DNA from: Acidiferrobacteraceae bacterium
Lineage (GTDB): Bacteria; Pseudomonadota; Gammaproteobacteria; Acidiferrobacterales; Acidiferrobacteraceae
NCBI GenBank assembly: GCA_027343725.1
Contig: DAHWKH010000148.1
Coordinates: 1 to 36,296, forward strand
DNA: 36,296 nt
Direction of reading: 5' to 3'
The notes below the pieces were generated by a model. That model was given only the letters and a program-made list of their open reading frames with translations. It did not search any database and was not told where the DNA came from. This document shows, piece after piece, positions 1 to 9,027 of this stretch. The number at the start of each line of letters is the position of its first letter. The first letter of the stretch is position 1. The translations under genes were made by a program, and so were the position numbers.

Positions 1-126
1 CAGGCGGCCAAACGCAAGGCCCGCGGCTATGGCCGGTTCTCGACCATCCGCACCGTGATCTTCTTGATCGCCGGGAAGCTCGACTTCTCCAAGATCAATC
101 CACATATGGCGGGTCAACCCACATGA
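1..126 (+). CDS. ISL3-like transposase, C-terminal fragment
   Basis: This is the last 41 codons of an open frame entering from the left edge, ending in TGA at 124-126. The basic stretch QAAKRKARGYG followed by a hydrophobic segment ending IAGKLDF resembles the C-terminus of ISL3-family transposases, which commonly end in a basic ARGY motif and an LxAGKL motif shortly before the right inverted repeat. The catalytic DDE core lies outside the window, so activity cannot be judged. The family assignment comes from recalled motif similarity only. Confidence 0.7.
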   Translation, partial: QAAKRKARGYGRFSTIRTVIFLIAGKLDFSKINPHMAGQPT

Positions 127-140
127 AATTCGACAGAGCC
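1..140 (+). mobile_element. Right end of an ISL3-like insertion sequence
   Basis: The transposase frame ends within 15 bases of a likely right inverted repeat at about 120-140. Read inward it begins GGCTCTGTCGAATTTCATG, and GGCTCT is the usual outer tip of ISL3-family ends. The matching left end and the 8-bp target duplication expected for this family cannot be tested because the element begins outside the window. If the tip is at 140, ATGTTGGA (141-148) would be the duplication. Confidence 0.5.
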
Positions 141-405
141 ATGTTGGAAGAGTTGCAATTGGATTCCTCATTCACTCCAATTCACTCCAATTTATCCCCT
201 TTCCGACGCGGCTCGTCGGGCATCCATCCGAAGTCACCGACCCAGGACCCGTTCTTGAAATCGATACTCAACCAGCGGGGCGTGAAAACCTTCGCGCGGC
301 GGATGGCGAGGTCCCATGATGTCTGGGCTTCTCTCATCTCCAGAAGGGTACGGGTGGTCATAACCACGTTGTGAAATACCCATATTGGGCAGTATACTAC
401 CCAAT
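127..405. other. Intergenic stretch between the IS end and the toxin-antitoxin pair
   Basis: There is no confident gene here. Two adjacent perfect copies of TTCACTCCAA lie at 171-190. Short open frames exist on both strands (plus 123-374, minus 182-361), but neither has a recognisable family or a good ribosome binding site. The right edge holds the promoter and palindrome of the next operon. Confidence 0.5.
182..361 (-). CDS. Possible small ORF, 59 aa, unknown
   Basis: An ATG-initiated minus-strand frame divergent from the antitoxin gene. It begins MTTRTLLEMREAQTSW and ends in the TTCACTCCAA direct repeat. The residue mix is protein-like (several W, F and charged residues), and the palindromic AGTATACT upstream could in principle serve as a -10 box in this direction too. 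There is no Shine-Dalgarno sequence and no known family. It may be chance or a decayed gene. Confidence 0.2.
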   Translation of the reverse strand: MTTRTLLEMREAQTSWDLAIRRAKVFTPRWLSIDFKNGSWVGDFGWMPDEPRRKGDKLE

Positions 406-412
406 ATGGGTA
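369..412 (+). promoter_or_regulatory. Promoter with a 36-bp palindromic operator
   Basis: The -35-like TTGTGA (369-374) and the -10 TATACT (393-398) are 18 bp apart. A 36-bp inverted repeat (377-412, arms TACCCATATTGGG) with a single mismatched pair covers the spacer, the -10 box, the inferred start site and the first codon of the antitoxin. The likely transcription start falls at or next to the ATG at 406, so the mRNA would be leaderless. A palindrome in this position is expected of a repressor operator, and the first gene encodes a winged helix, so autoregulation is the natural inference. Confidence 0.65.
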
Positions 413-1065
413 CGACTCCCGCTCCAAAGAATTCCCGACCCGCTCGCCGGAAGGCGGCCAAGCGCGCGTCCACGCCCACGAGCTTGGCCGATGCCCTATT
501 CGCGAGCACCCGGCAGCGCGTGCTGGCGCTGCTGTTCGGGCAGTCCGGACGCAGCTTTTACGCCTCGGAATTGATCGAGCGGACCGGCTCGGGATCGGGT
601 GCCGTCCAGCGCGAACTCAAGCAGCTTGCATCCAGCGGTCTCGTGACGGTGAAGCGCATCGGCAACCAGAAGCACTACCAAGCAAACCGTGACTCGCCGA
701 TCTTCGAGGAACTGCGCGGTCTGGTGATCAAGACCGTGGCGCTCGCGGAGCCGATCGGTGCAGCGCTTGCGCCATGGGCGGACCGCATAGACCTCGCCCG
801 GGTGTACGGTTCCGTGGCAAAGGGCACGGACACCGCGACCAGCGACATCGACATCCTCATCGTCGCAGACTCGGTAACCCTCGAGGACATCTATTCGGCG
901 TTGGCCCCGGTAGAAGCCGAGTTGGACCGCAAGATCAGCCCCATGCTGTATACGCCGCAGGAGTTCGCGCATCGGAAGGCGTCCGGCAACCCGTTTCTCA
1001 ACCGCGTCCTGACCGACGCGCACTTGGTCTTGATAGACAAGGGTAATGGCTCACCCGCAGCTTGA
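406..1065 (+). CDS. wHTH-nucleotidyltransferase (MNT) antitoxin
   Basis: A 219-residue protein with a basic, Pro/Ala-rich N-terminus (1-26), a winged helix-turn-helix of ArsR/MarR type (about 27-95) and a minimal nucleotidyltransferase domain (about 105-215). The polymerase-beta signature GSX10DXD is complete: G135-S136, then D147-I-D149. In characterised MNT/HEPN pairs (MntA-HepT) the MNT protein neutralises the HEPN RNase by AMPylating it. Here the extra DNA-binding domain suggests it also represses its own operon through the palindrome over its promoter. The frame is open upstream to a TTG at 385, but ATG 406 fits a leaderless start from TATACT. The stop overlaps the downstream HEPN gene by 20 bp, so the two are probably translationally coupled. 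The domain call is strong; the biochemical role is inferred from the family. Confidence 0.88.
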   Translation: MGTTPAPKNSRPARRKAAKRASTPTSLADALFASTRQRVLALLFGQSGRSFYASELIERTGSGSGAVQRELKQLASSGLVTVKRIGNQKHYQANRDSPIFEELRGLVIKTVALAEPIGAALAPWADRIDLARVYGSVAKGTDTATSDIDILIVADSVTLEDIYSALAPVEAELDRKISPMLYTPQEFAHRKASGNPFLNRVLTDAHLVLIDKGNGSPAA

Positions 1066-1468
1066 TAACCTCGTGCGTATCGGCCAGCTCAAGGCCGAGC
1101 CGCCTTCGGAAACCGAATGCCGGGGGCTACTGCACTCAGCCCTGCGCCGCCTGGAAGACGCGGAACGGAACGAACTCAGTCTCGAAAGCCGCTTCGATCT
1201 GGCTTACAACGCCGCTCACGCGCTGGCCTTGGCAGCACTACGCTTTCGCGGTTACCGGTCGGAACACCGATATGTGGTATTCCAGTGCCTACAGCATACG
1301 ATCGACCTACCCCATGCTCAGTGGCGTGTACTCGATCAGGCGCACCGCAAACGCAATTTGGCCGAGTACGAAGGTGATATGGAGGTGGATGAGCAATTGG
1401 TCAGGGCTTTGTTGCGCGTCGCGAGGGACGTGGCGAACCACGTCGGCATGTTATTGAAGTCCGTGTAG
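1046..1468 (+). CDS. HEPN-domain toxin partner
   Basis: A 140-residue all-helical protein starting inside the end of the MNT gene. The helical pattern and the motif RKRNLAEYEG (101-110) match HEPN proteins of the type paired with MNT antitoxins, which are usually ribonucleases that block growth or phage spread. In classical HepT the active site is R-X4-6-H. Here the Arg-Asn is kept (R103, N104), but the position four residues further on is Tyr108, not His. Either the pair belongs to a subgroup that uses RN...EY or the toxin is catalytically altered. The partner gene, the overlap and the size fit the family. The substrate is unknown. Confidence 0.8.
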   Translation: MAHPQLDNLVRIGQLKAEPPSETECRGLLHSALRRLEDAERNELSLESRFDLAYNAAHALALAALRFRGYRSEHRYVVFQCLQHTIDLPHAQWRVLDQAHRKRNLAEYEGDMEVDEQLVRALLRVARDVANHVGMLLKSV

Positions 1469-1717
1469 GAGGTCGGATAGAAGCCTATGCCGCCATTGGC
1501 ATCGATTGAGGAAATTACAAAATTCCCGGGGACCACCCACGGCCGTCCACGGAGATCTCGTCCTTCTGTCCTGTTCACCGCTTCGATTCGGAAAAACCAC
1601 AGACAATACTCATCACCCTGGCCGGGTCGCCCCCTACGGCTTTGGTCCCGCTGAAATCGCGATACGAACCCCAGGAGAAAGGCGCTGCGGGACCGACCCA
1701 ACGGGCGGGACATCGTG

Positions 1718-2449
1718 TCACTCAACAGGCCTTTGTCGGTCTTGGGGAGGACGAGGTTTGGTCTCTTGTGCCAGCGTAAGACCGAAAACGCGCATGAAGC
1801 CCTGGCGGCCAGCGGGCGTCACACGCACCGCCCGGCTGTCGAGGTGACCTTCGATCCAGTGGAGCGCGAGGCACCGGCGGTAGATCGCCCGCCCCAGGGG
1901 GCCCGCGAGATGCGCCCGGCGCTCGCTCCAATCAATACACGTCCGTCCGTAGGGGTGGTGGCGTAGGGGTGCGACATCGAGACCCCAGCGCGCGAGGAGG
2001 TCAAGCCCGCTCTCGGTCACGCACGCGGTGTCCTCGCCGAGCGTGATGCGCCCGGCGTCGCGCAACGCATCGCAGAGCGCAACGCCCAAGCGCCCCGCGA
2101 GGTGGTTGTAACAGGTGCGGCCGGCTTGCAGGAGTGGATCGACGCGTGATGGACAGAGGGCCCCGGGGCGTGTACCGCTCGCAACGAGAAGGGTCGCTTC
2201 AAGCAGGGCCGCGACCTCCGAGGAGGCCACCCGAAAATACCGATGCCGGCCTTGGCGCACCGCCGTGACGAGGCCCGCGCGCTCGAGGAGCGCGAGGTGT
2301 CCGCTCGCGGTTTGCGCCGCAACGCCCGCGCAGGCGGCCAGTTCCCCGGCGGGCAGCGCGCGCCCATCGGCCAAGGCAAGCAGCATGTGGGCGCGCGCGG
2401 GCTCGCCTACCAGTCGCGCGATCTCCGCCATCGTGTAGGCATTCGACAT
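1718..2449 (-). CDS. ArsR-family winged-helix regulator
   Basis: A 243-residue protein. An ArsR-type winged helix-turn-helix occupies about residues 5-85; AGVAAQTASGHLALLERAGL is the recognition-helix region and GRHRYFRVAS the wing. It is followed by a C-terminal region of about 150 residues without a recognised domain, with cysteines scattered in it. The ATG at 2449 is chosen because GGAGGA lies just upstream; an in-frame extension to 2512 has no better signal. This long ArsR class (about 240 aa rather than 100) is widespread, but its ligand is generally unknown. It lies 218 bp downstream of the importer/PhzF operon in the same direction and may regulate it; that link rests on position only. 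Confidence 0.85.
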   Translation of the reverse strand: MSNAYTMAEIARLVGEPARAHMLLALADGRALPAGELAACAGVAAQTASGHLALLERAGLVTAVRQGRHRYFRVASSEVAALLEATLLVASGTRPGALCPSRVDPLLQAGRTCYNHLAGRLGVALCDALRDAGRITLGEDTACVTESGLDLLARWGLDVAPLRHHPYGRTCIDWSERRAHLAGPLGRAIYRRCLALHWIEGHLDSRAVRVTPAGRQGFMRVFGLTLAQETKPRPPQDRQRPVE

Positions 2450-2667
2450 GGGTCCTCCCACAGGAATTCTGCCGCGTATATTCCACGCACGCTTCGCCTG
2501 CCACCGTATCATCGGCTTTCATTGCCGGCGAGGGTTCCCGGCGCAAGATGTCCGATCCGTGCTTGTGGTCATCGTTTCCGCTTGCCGGGTTTGCAAGGCC
2601 CTTGGGGCGCGGATGATCGGCCGGCGCCGCGCGTCCCTGGCCTTCGCGCGCGAGCGCTAGTGCGCTG

Positions 2668-3567
2668 TCAGCGTTTGCGATCGACGGCCAGTGACCCCTC
2701 GATACACGTGACCGCGAGCCCACCGACCCAGATGGTCCCGTCGGGGTCGTATTCGATGGCCACGCGGCCGCTGCGAGAAAGACAGGCACCTTGTGAGGCC
2801 GTGTAGTGCGAGGAGGCGAGCAGGCGGTGTTGGCGCACGAGGGCCGCGACACATCCATTCCCGCTGCCGCATACCGGGTCCTCGGGGACGCCGAGGCGCG
2901 GCGCGACCGAGCGGACCTCGAGCGCCTCCGTGGTCCCTGGCGGGTGGAGGCCGAAGACCGTGATGCCGTCGTAACGCGCGTCCGCGAGCGTCTCCATCAA
3001 CGCCGCGCGGGGCTTCAGGGTCAGCACCTTGCCGGCCGAGGCGAGTTGCACGGTGAACCAGACGGGACCGACATCGACAAGCGCGTGGACGCCGATCTCG
3101 TCCGGCCGAAGCCCCAGTGCGTTGGCCACCGCGAGCCGCTCGCTTTCGTCCGCCGCGAGGATCCGGGGATCCGGGAGGGCGCAGAAGAGGCGCTCTCCTG
3201 CTTGGCGCAGGGCAATGAGGCCTTTGCCGCACTCCTGGACCAGTCGCCCCGGGGTTTTCGGCCTGCGCCCGTCTTGCAAAAACGCCCACGCGCTCCCGAT
3301 CGTGGGGTGTCCCGCGAACGGGATTTCCTCGCCCGGTGTGAAGATCCGCAGCCGGTAGTCCGCCTCGTGGTGTCGCGGGGTGCAGAGAAAAGCCGTCTCC
3401 GAGAGGCGTGTCCAGGCCGCGATCTGTTGCATCTGCGTGCCGGTCAGCGCATCCCCCTCGAGGATCACGGCCACGGGATTGCCTTGGAAGGGTGTGCCGG
3501 TAAAGACATCCACCTGCCGGAAGGCGACGCGCGCGAGATCGCTGGTCGATCGCAAGCGACTCGTCAT
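2668..3567 (-). CDS. PhzF-family isomerase/epimerase
   Basis: A 299-residue protein with both halves of the PhzF (diaminopimelate-epimerase-like) fold. The N-terminal signature is VDVFTGTPFQGNPVAV, followed by LSETAFL, which carries the catalytic Glu of the family. The region FAGHPTIGSAWAF and the C-terminal EDPVCGSGNGCVAAL are also typical. Family members isomerise small amino-acid-like or aromatic substrates in the cytoplasm. Its start overlaps the stop of the preceding ATPase gene by 4 bp (3564-3567), making it the last gene of the peptide/nickel-type importer operon. The natural reading is that it processes the imported compound or a derivative. The substrate cannot be told from sequence. 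Confidence 0.92.
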   Translation of the reverse strand: MTSRLRSTSDLARVAFRQVDVFTGTPFQGNPVAVILEGDALTGTQMQQIAAWTRLSETAFLCTPRHHEADYRLRIFTPGEEIPFAGHPTIGSAWAFLQDGRRPKTPGRLVQECGKGLIALRQAGERLFCALPDPRILAADESERLAVANALGLRPDEIGVHALVDVGPVWFTVQLASAGKVLTLKPRAALMETLADARYDGITVFGLHPPGTTEALEVRSVAPRLGVPEDPVCGSGNGCVAALVRQHRLLASSHYTASQGACLSRSGRVAIEYDPDGTIWVGGLAVTCIEGSLAVDRKR

Positions 3568-4519
3568 GGACCGGGCCCCCCGGGTGGCAGCGGATAATGA
3601 CAGGCGACCGCATGCGCCGGGCGCCCCGGCGTCAAGGGCGGTCTGTGCGTGTGACAGCGCGCTTGCGCGTATGGGCAGTGCGGCTGGTAGGCGCAGCCGC
3701 CGGGGCCGGCCCCCGCGGCTTTGTCGGGGCGCGCTGCGGCCACGGGGCCGTGCGCGCCGCGCACGAGCGGTGGTAGGGCCGCGAGGAGGGCTGCCGTGTA
3801 GGGGTGGCGGGGGCTTGTGATGAGGGCCTCGGTCGGCGCCGTCTCCACCAGGCGTCCGAGATACATGACCGCGATCCGGGCGGCGAGATAGGCGACCGAG
3901 CCGAGGTCGTGGCTGATGAGCAGGTAACTGAGCCCCGATCCCTCTTGCAGCGCACGCAAGAGGTTCAAGGTCCGCGCTTGCAGGGACACATCGAGCCCCG
4001 ATGTGGGCTCATCGAGGATCAGGAGCTCGGGCGCGGTCGCCATGGCGCGCGCGAGCGCCACCCGTTGGCGCTGGCCGCCCGAGATCTCGCGCGGGAAGCG
4101 GGTCATGAGGTCGCGCGGGAGGCCGACGCGCGCAAGGAGGGTTTCGGCCTCGTGCGCGCGGGCGCTACGCCCCATACCCCGCCAGCGCAAGGGCTCGGCG
4201 ACGATGGCCCCGACCCGCAGGCGCGGGTTCATGGCCCCTTCCGCGTCTTGAAAGACCATCTGCAGCCGCCCGCGCGCGCCGTCCTGCCCCTTGCCCGGTG
4301 TCACATCGACGCCGTCGAGGCGCACCTGCCCGCGGGTCGGCGGGATGAGTCCGACGAGGGCCCGCGCGAGCGTGCTCTTGCCCGAGCCCGACTCCCCGAC
4401 GAGCCCCAAGGTCTCACCGCGCGCCAGCGTGAAGTCGACATCAGACACCGCCGCAAGCGCGCGGCGTCCGCGCGCCTTGGGAAAATCCACCCCCAATCCC
4501 GTGACCTCGAGCCAGGGCC

Positions 4520-4523
<4 letters not shown>
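3564..4523 (-). CDS. dppF: Dipeptide/oligopeptide ABC transporter ATPase (DppF/OppF-like)
   Basis: A 319-residue cytoplasmic ATPase. Walker A is GESGSGKST (about 43-51), the ABC signature is ISGGQRQRVAL, Walker B is ELLILDEPTSGLD, and the H-loop is LISHDLGSV. The C-terminal oligopeptide-binding extension carries RHPYTAALLAALP and a Cys-rich tail (GGCAYQPHCPYAQARCH). That tail is typical of OppF/DppF, where such cysteines are reported to bind an iron-sulfur cluster in some members. It overlaps the next gene by ATGA at both ends (4520-4523, 3564-3567), so the operon is translationally coupled. Dipeptides, nickel chelates or other small ligands are all possible. Confidence 0.93.
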
Positions 4524-5487
<964 letters not shown>

Positions 5488-5491
<4 letters not shown>

Positions 5492-6345
5492 CGGTTTTCC
5501 AGGCGGGCGAGGAGCCCCTGGCCGAGAAGATTCATCGCGAGGATCGCTAAAAAGATCGCAAGCCCCGGGAACACGATGAGCCACCAGGGGCCGATGACCG
5601 CAAGCTGCGCGCCCGTGTTCAGAAGACCCCCCCAGGAGGGGTGGGGCGGCTGGATGCCGAGCCCCAAAAAGCTCAAGCCCGAGAGCGCGAGGATCAGGTC
5701 GGCGGTGAGGAAGGTGGCGTTCACCACCAGCATGGGCGCCATGGCCCGCAAGAGGTGCACGCGCGCGATCGCGAAGGGCCCGGCCCCGAAAAGCCGCGCC
5801 GCCTGCACGTAGTCGCGTTCGCGCGCGGCGAGTGCCTCGTTGCGCACGATGCGCGCAAGCCCCGGCCAGGCCACGAGCCCCAGGAGCCCGATGAGGCTCA
5901 CGACGCCGAGCGGGATCAAGGCCGCGACGAACATCATGAGCACGAGCCCCGGGACCGCGAGCAGGGCATCGAGGATGCGCATCAGGAGGCCCTCGAGCCA
6001 CGCCGGCGCGAGCGCCGCCAAGAGCCCGTAGGGGACCCCGATCGCAAACGCGAGCGCCGTGCCGGCAAGCCCCGCGGCGAGCGTCGGGCGCCCGCCCGCC
6101 ATGAGGCGCGCGAGCAGATCGCGCCCGAGGTCATCGGTGCCGAGCGGGAAGCGCGCCGAGGGCGGCGTCAGGATGTGGTGGACGTGGATCGCCTGCGCGC
6201 CGATCGGATAGATGATCGGCCCAAGCCACGCAAAGACGAGGAGCAGCACGAAGAGCCCCAGGCCCAAGCCGATCGCAAGCGTCGGGCGCGCTTGCGCGCT
6301 CGCGAACACCCCGCGCGTGCGCCCGAGCGGGATCACGCTACTCAT
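5488..6345 (-). CDS. dppC: Dipeptide/oligopeptide ABC transporter permease (DppC-like)
   Basis: An inner-membrane permease of about 285 residues. It has an N-terminal membrane helix (IGLGLGLFVLLLVFAWLG), the DppC signature FPLGTDDLGRDLLARLMAG, and several further helices. The BPD_transp_1 EAA loop (EALAARERDYVQAARLFGAG) contacts the ATPases, and the C-terminus contains SFLGLGIQPPHPSWG, typical of DppC. ATG 6345 gives an 8-bp overlap with the dppB stop (TATGAGTAG); an ATG 15 bases further upstream (6360) is also possible. Neither has a strong ribosome binding site, in line with coupled translation. Confidence 0.9.
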
Positions 6346-7294
6346 AACGCACCGAGACATCGAGGGCGGTGTTGAGGAGGTCGGCCGCGAGATTCCCGAG
6401 GATCGTCAAGGCGCCGATCACGAGCACGATCGCCGTCACCACCGGATAGTCCTCGGCGAGCGCCGAGCGCCACAGGAGCCAGCCGAGGCCTGGATAATTG
6501 AACACGCTCTCGGTCAGAACCCCACCCACGAAGATCTGCGGGATGCTCATGCCTAGGACCGTGACGAGTGGGCGCACGGCGTTGCGCAACACGTGGAAGA
6601 CGGCGATGCGCAGGGGCGGGATGCCGCGTGCGCGCGCCGCGCGCACATAGTCCTGGCGATACTCCTGGCGGACCTGATGCCCGAAGTAGCGTGACAGCCC
6701 GGCCGCGAGCGGGAGCGCGAGCGTGATCGCCGGCAGCACCATGTGGCGCGCGAGATCGGCAAGGCCCGCGTGCCGGAAGCCCCCGGCCCCGCCGATGCCC
6801 CCCGGGGGCAGCCACGGGTGGTCGACGGCGAAGAGCAGGATGAGGGCCGTGCCCACGAAGAACACGGGCAGGGAGTAGACGGCGATCTGCAGGCCGCCGA
6901 TGAGGCGCGCACTCGGCGTTGCGGGGCGCGCGCCCTGCAGGAAGCCGATCACGAGCGCGGTACTCACGGCGAGCGTCAGGGCCAAGGTGTCGAGGAGCAC
7001 GGTGTTCCGCAAATAGCTCCCGAGCAGGGCCCCGACCGGCGCGTGCTCGACGAAGGAATAGCCGAGCCGCCCGTGCATGAGGTGCCACCACCACAGGAGA
7101 TACTGCCGCCACACCGGGACGTTGAGACCGAACTGGCGGTTGAGGGCCGCGACCGCCTCGGGGGAGGCGTGCGCGCCGAGGATGCTGTAAGCCGGCCCCC
7201 CGGGGGTCGCCATGATCAGGAAGAACACCAGGCTCACGAGCACGACCAGGGTGGCGACGGAACTCGCGAGACGCAGCGCGAGCCGGCGGATCAT
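6338..7294 (-). CDS. dppB: Dipeptide/oligopeptide ABC transporter permease (DppB-like)
   Basis: A 318-residue inner-membrane permease. An N-terminal helix (VATLVVLVSLVFFLIM) is followed by the DppB hallmark region TPGGPA and the long periplasmic segment LNRQFGLNVPVWRQYLLWW. It then has multiple helices and an EAA loop (QEYRQDYVRAARARGIPP), and ends near VFNYPGLGWLLWRSALAEDYP. The start at 7294 overlaps the binding-protein stop by ATGA (7291-7294). The open frame continues upstream to 7525 without a better start; that part is a shadow of the binding-protein gene. Confidence 0.92.
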   Translation of the reverse strand: MIRRLALRLASSVATLVVLVSLVFFLIMATPGGPAYSILGAHASPEAVAALNRQFGLNVPVWRQYLLWWWHLMHGRLGYSFVEHAPVGALLGSYLRNTVLLDTLALTLAVSTALVIGFLQGARPATPSARLIGGLQIAVYSLPVFFVGTALILLFAVDHPWLPPGGIGGAGGFRHAGLADLARHMVLPAITLALPLAAGLSRYFGHQVRQEYRQDYVRAARARGIPPLRIAVFHVLRNAVRPLVTVLGMSIPQIFVGGVLTESVFNYPGLGWLLWRSALAEDYPVVTAIVLVIGALTILGNLAADLLNTALDVSVRYE

Positions 7295-8931
7295 GGCCGC
7301 CTCCCGGTCTTTGCAAACCAAAGGGCCGCGGGATTGAAGCCGCCGAGCGGACTGAAGGCTTGATGGAGCCCGCGCAGCGTGCGCGCGACCTCGACGATGA
7401 TCGGTTGCTCGGGGAGCACGATCACCGGCTGCTCCTGCGTGAAGACATTCTGAAAGCGCGCGAGTGCTCGGTGCGCGCCCGGGGTCGTGATCGCCCGCAG
7501 GAGGCGGTCGAGTCGCGGGTTGCAATAATGGTAGTCATTGTTGGCCGCCCCACAGGCGAAGATGTTGCCGACACTCGGGTAAGGGCTCAAGCCCCAGGCG
7601 AGAAACACCGCCTGCCAGTGGGTATTGCGCGGGTTGCCGGTCGCGGCCACGATCTCGTTGAAGGGTTTTTCACGCAGGTGCATGTCGACGCCGATGCGCG
7701 CGAGCATGTCCTTGATGAGGATCGGGGCGCGCACATCGCCCGGGACCACATAGGCCGTGAAGGCCAAGCGCACCCCGTTTTTGCGGCGCACGGCGTGCCC
7801 GTCGCGGCGCCAGCCCGCGGCCTTCAGCAAACGCCGCGCACGCGCCGGGTCGTAGGCGCCGGTTACCTCGAGGCGGCGCGCCGTGCGCGACAAAAAGGTC
7901 GGCGGGTGCGGCGGGATCGGGCCGTAATCGCGCATCCCGTGGCCGCCTGCCAGCACCGTGATGAGCTCGTCTTGGTTGATTGCGTGCATGAAGGCCTGAC
8001 GCACGCGCGGGTCGCGGATGAAGGCGATGCGCGGATTGGCGTAATCGAAACCGAGGCTGTTGAAGCCCCAGACCGGTCCCACCGGGTAGGCCCGAAAGCC
8101 CCGCAGCGCCCGCCGGCCGCGGTAGAGCGCCATGGGCAGATTTCCCAATTGCAAACGGTGCGCGCGCAGCGCGAAGAACACCGACTCCGGGGATTTGAGG
8201 AAGCGGAAGACGAGGCGGCGGATGTGCGGCCGGTCGGGGCCCGAGTAGCGGCGATTGGCGGTGAACACCGCATAGCGTCCGGGGGCGAACGCCGTCAGGT
8301 GATAGGGCCCGTCGACCCTGCGGAAGAAGCGTAGGTCCGTCATATGGTCGTAGAGCGCCGGGATCGAGAATCGCGACCACGCGCGCGCGGGCAGCGGCAC
8401 GAGCAGCGACAGCCCGTTCAAGGTAAACCACCGGGGATTGACCGGGCGCTTGGTCGTGACGGTGAGTTCGTGGCGATTGACGATGCGCAGGGCGGTGACG
8501 TCGGTCGGCATGCCGCCCGCGCCGTAGTTGGGAAAGCGCGGCCCGAGCTGCTGAATGAGGTGATAGGTGAAGGCGACGTCGCGCGCCGTCACCGGCCGCC
8601 CGTCGGACCAGAGCCAATGGTGCTTGAGGACGATCGTGAAGCGGCGGTCGTGGTCTGTGACGCGCACGCTTTGGGCGATGCTCCAGGCGTAGCGGACGGT
8701 GAGGTGGCGGTCGATCCAGAGGAGCGGTTGGAACATGAGACCCGCGGCCTGCTGATCGTAGGCCGAGGACACGAGGAGCGGGTTGAAGCCGTTCAGGCCC
8801 GCGGGGGGCGCAAGCCCCACACCCGGGACGAGCGTCAGGGTGCCGTGAGCAGCGAGTGCCGCCGCGGCACGCAGCGCGCCGGCAATCCCGGCAAGACACG
8901 CCCCCCAGCGGCTGCGGTGTCTGTGGCTCAT
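7291..8931 (-). CDS. Periplasmic oligopeptide-binding protein (SBP family 5)
   Basis: A 546-residue solute-binding protein. The first 30 or so residues (MSHRHRSRWGACLAGIAG and on) form a Sec signal peptide. The mature part has family-5 features: an N-terminal FNPLLVSSAYD region, WSDGRPVTARDVAFTYHL (the classic WSDG...TAxDVxFT motif), and DPRVRQAFMHAINQDELI. It is the first gene of a six-gene minus-strand operon (binding protein, two permeases, two ATPases, PhzF enzyme) joined by short overlaps. ATG 8931 is preferred over the upstream in-frame ATG at 9009 because the extension lacks secretion character. The ligand may be a peptide or another amino-acid-like compound; the PhzF enzyme at the end favours a small metabolite rather than nutritional peptides, by inference. 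Confidence 0.9.
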   Translation of the reverse strand: MSHRHRSRWGACLAGIAGALRAAAALAAHGTLTLVPGVGLAPPAGLNGFNPLLVSSAYDQQAAGLMFQPLLWIDRHLTVRYAWSIAQSVRVTDHDRRFTIVLKHHWLWSDGRPVTARDVAFTYHLIQQLGPRFPNYGAGGMPTDVTALRIVNRHELTVTTKRPVNPRWFTLNGLSLLVPLPARAWSRFSIPALYDHMTDLRFFRRVDGPYHLTAFAPGRYAVFTANRRYSGPDRPHIRRLVFRFLKSPESVFFALRAHRLQLGNLPMALYRGRRALRGFRAYPVGPVWGFNSLGFDYANPRIAFIRDPRVRQAFMHAINQDELITVLAGGHGMRDYGPIPPHPPTFLSRTARRLEVTGAYDPARARRLLKAAGWRRDGHAVRRKNGVRLAFTAYVVPGDVRAPILIKDMLARIGVDMHLREKPFNEIVAATGNPRNTHWQAVFLAWGLSPYPSVGNIFACGAANNDYHYCNPRLDRLLRAITTPGAHRALARFQNVFTQEQPVIVLPEQPIIVEVARTLRGLHQAFSPLGGFNPAALWFAKTGRRP

Positions 8932-9027
8932 GTCGCAGTCCCCGTGTGAGTCGGTATTATGCGGCGCGCTGCGCGGTTTTCCTAGCGGACACAATCGCTT
9001 GGCGATCATCGCCCTTTGGGAGCGCGC

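Noticed and set aside
171..190. Two 10-bp direct repeats as a start of a CRISPR array
   Set aside because: They are adjacent without spacers and only two copies; no CRISPR repeats or cas genes were seen in the window.
1336..1725. 129-codon minus-strand frame between the HEPN and ArsR genes
   Set aside because: It overlaps the end of the HEPN gene, has no ribosome binding site and no recognisable family.
5492..6001. Upstream extension of the DppD frame
   Set aside because: It lies inside the dppC gene; the GTGA overlap at 5488-5491 gives the start that matches the other junctions of the operon.
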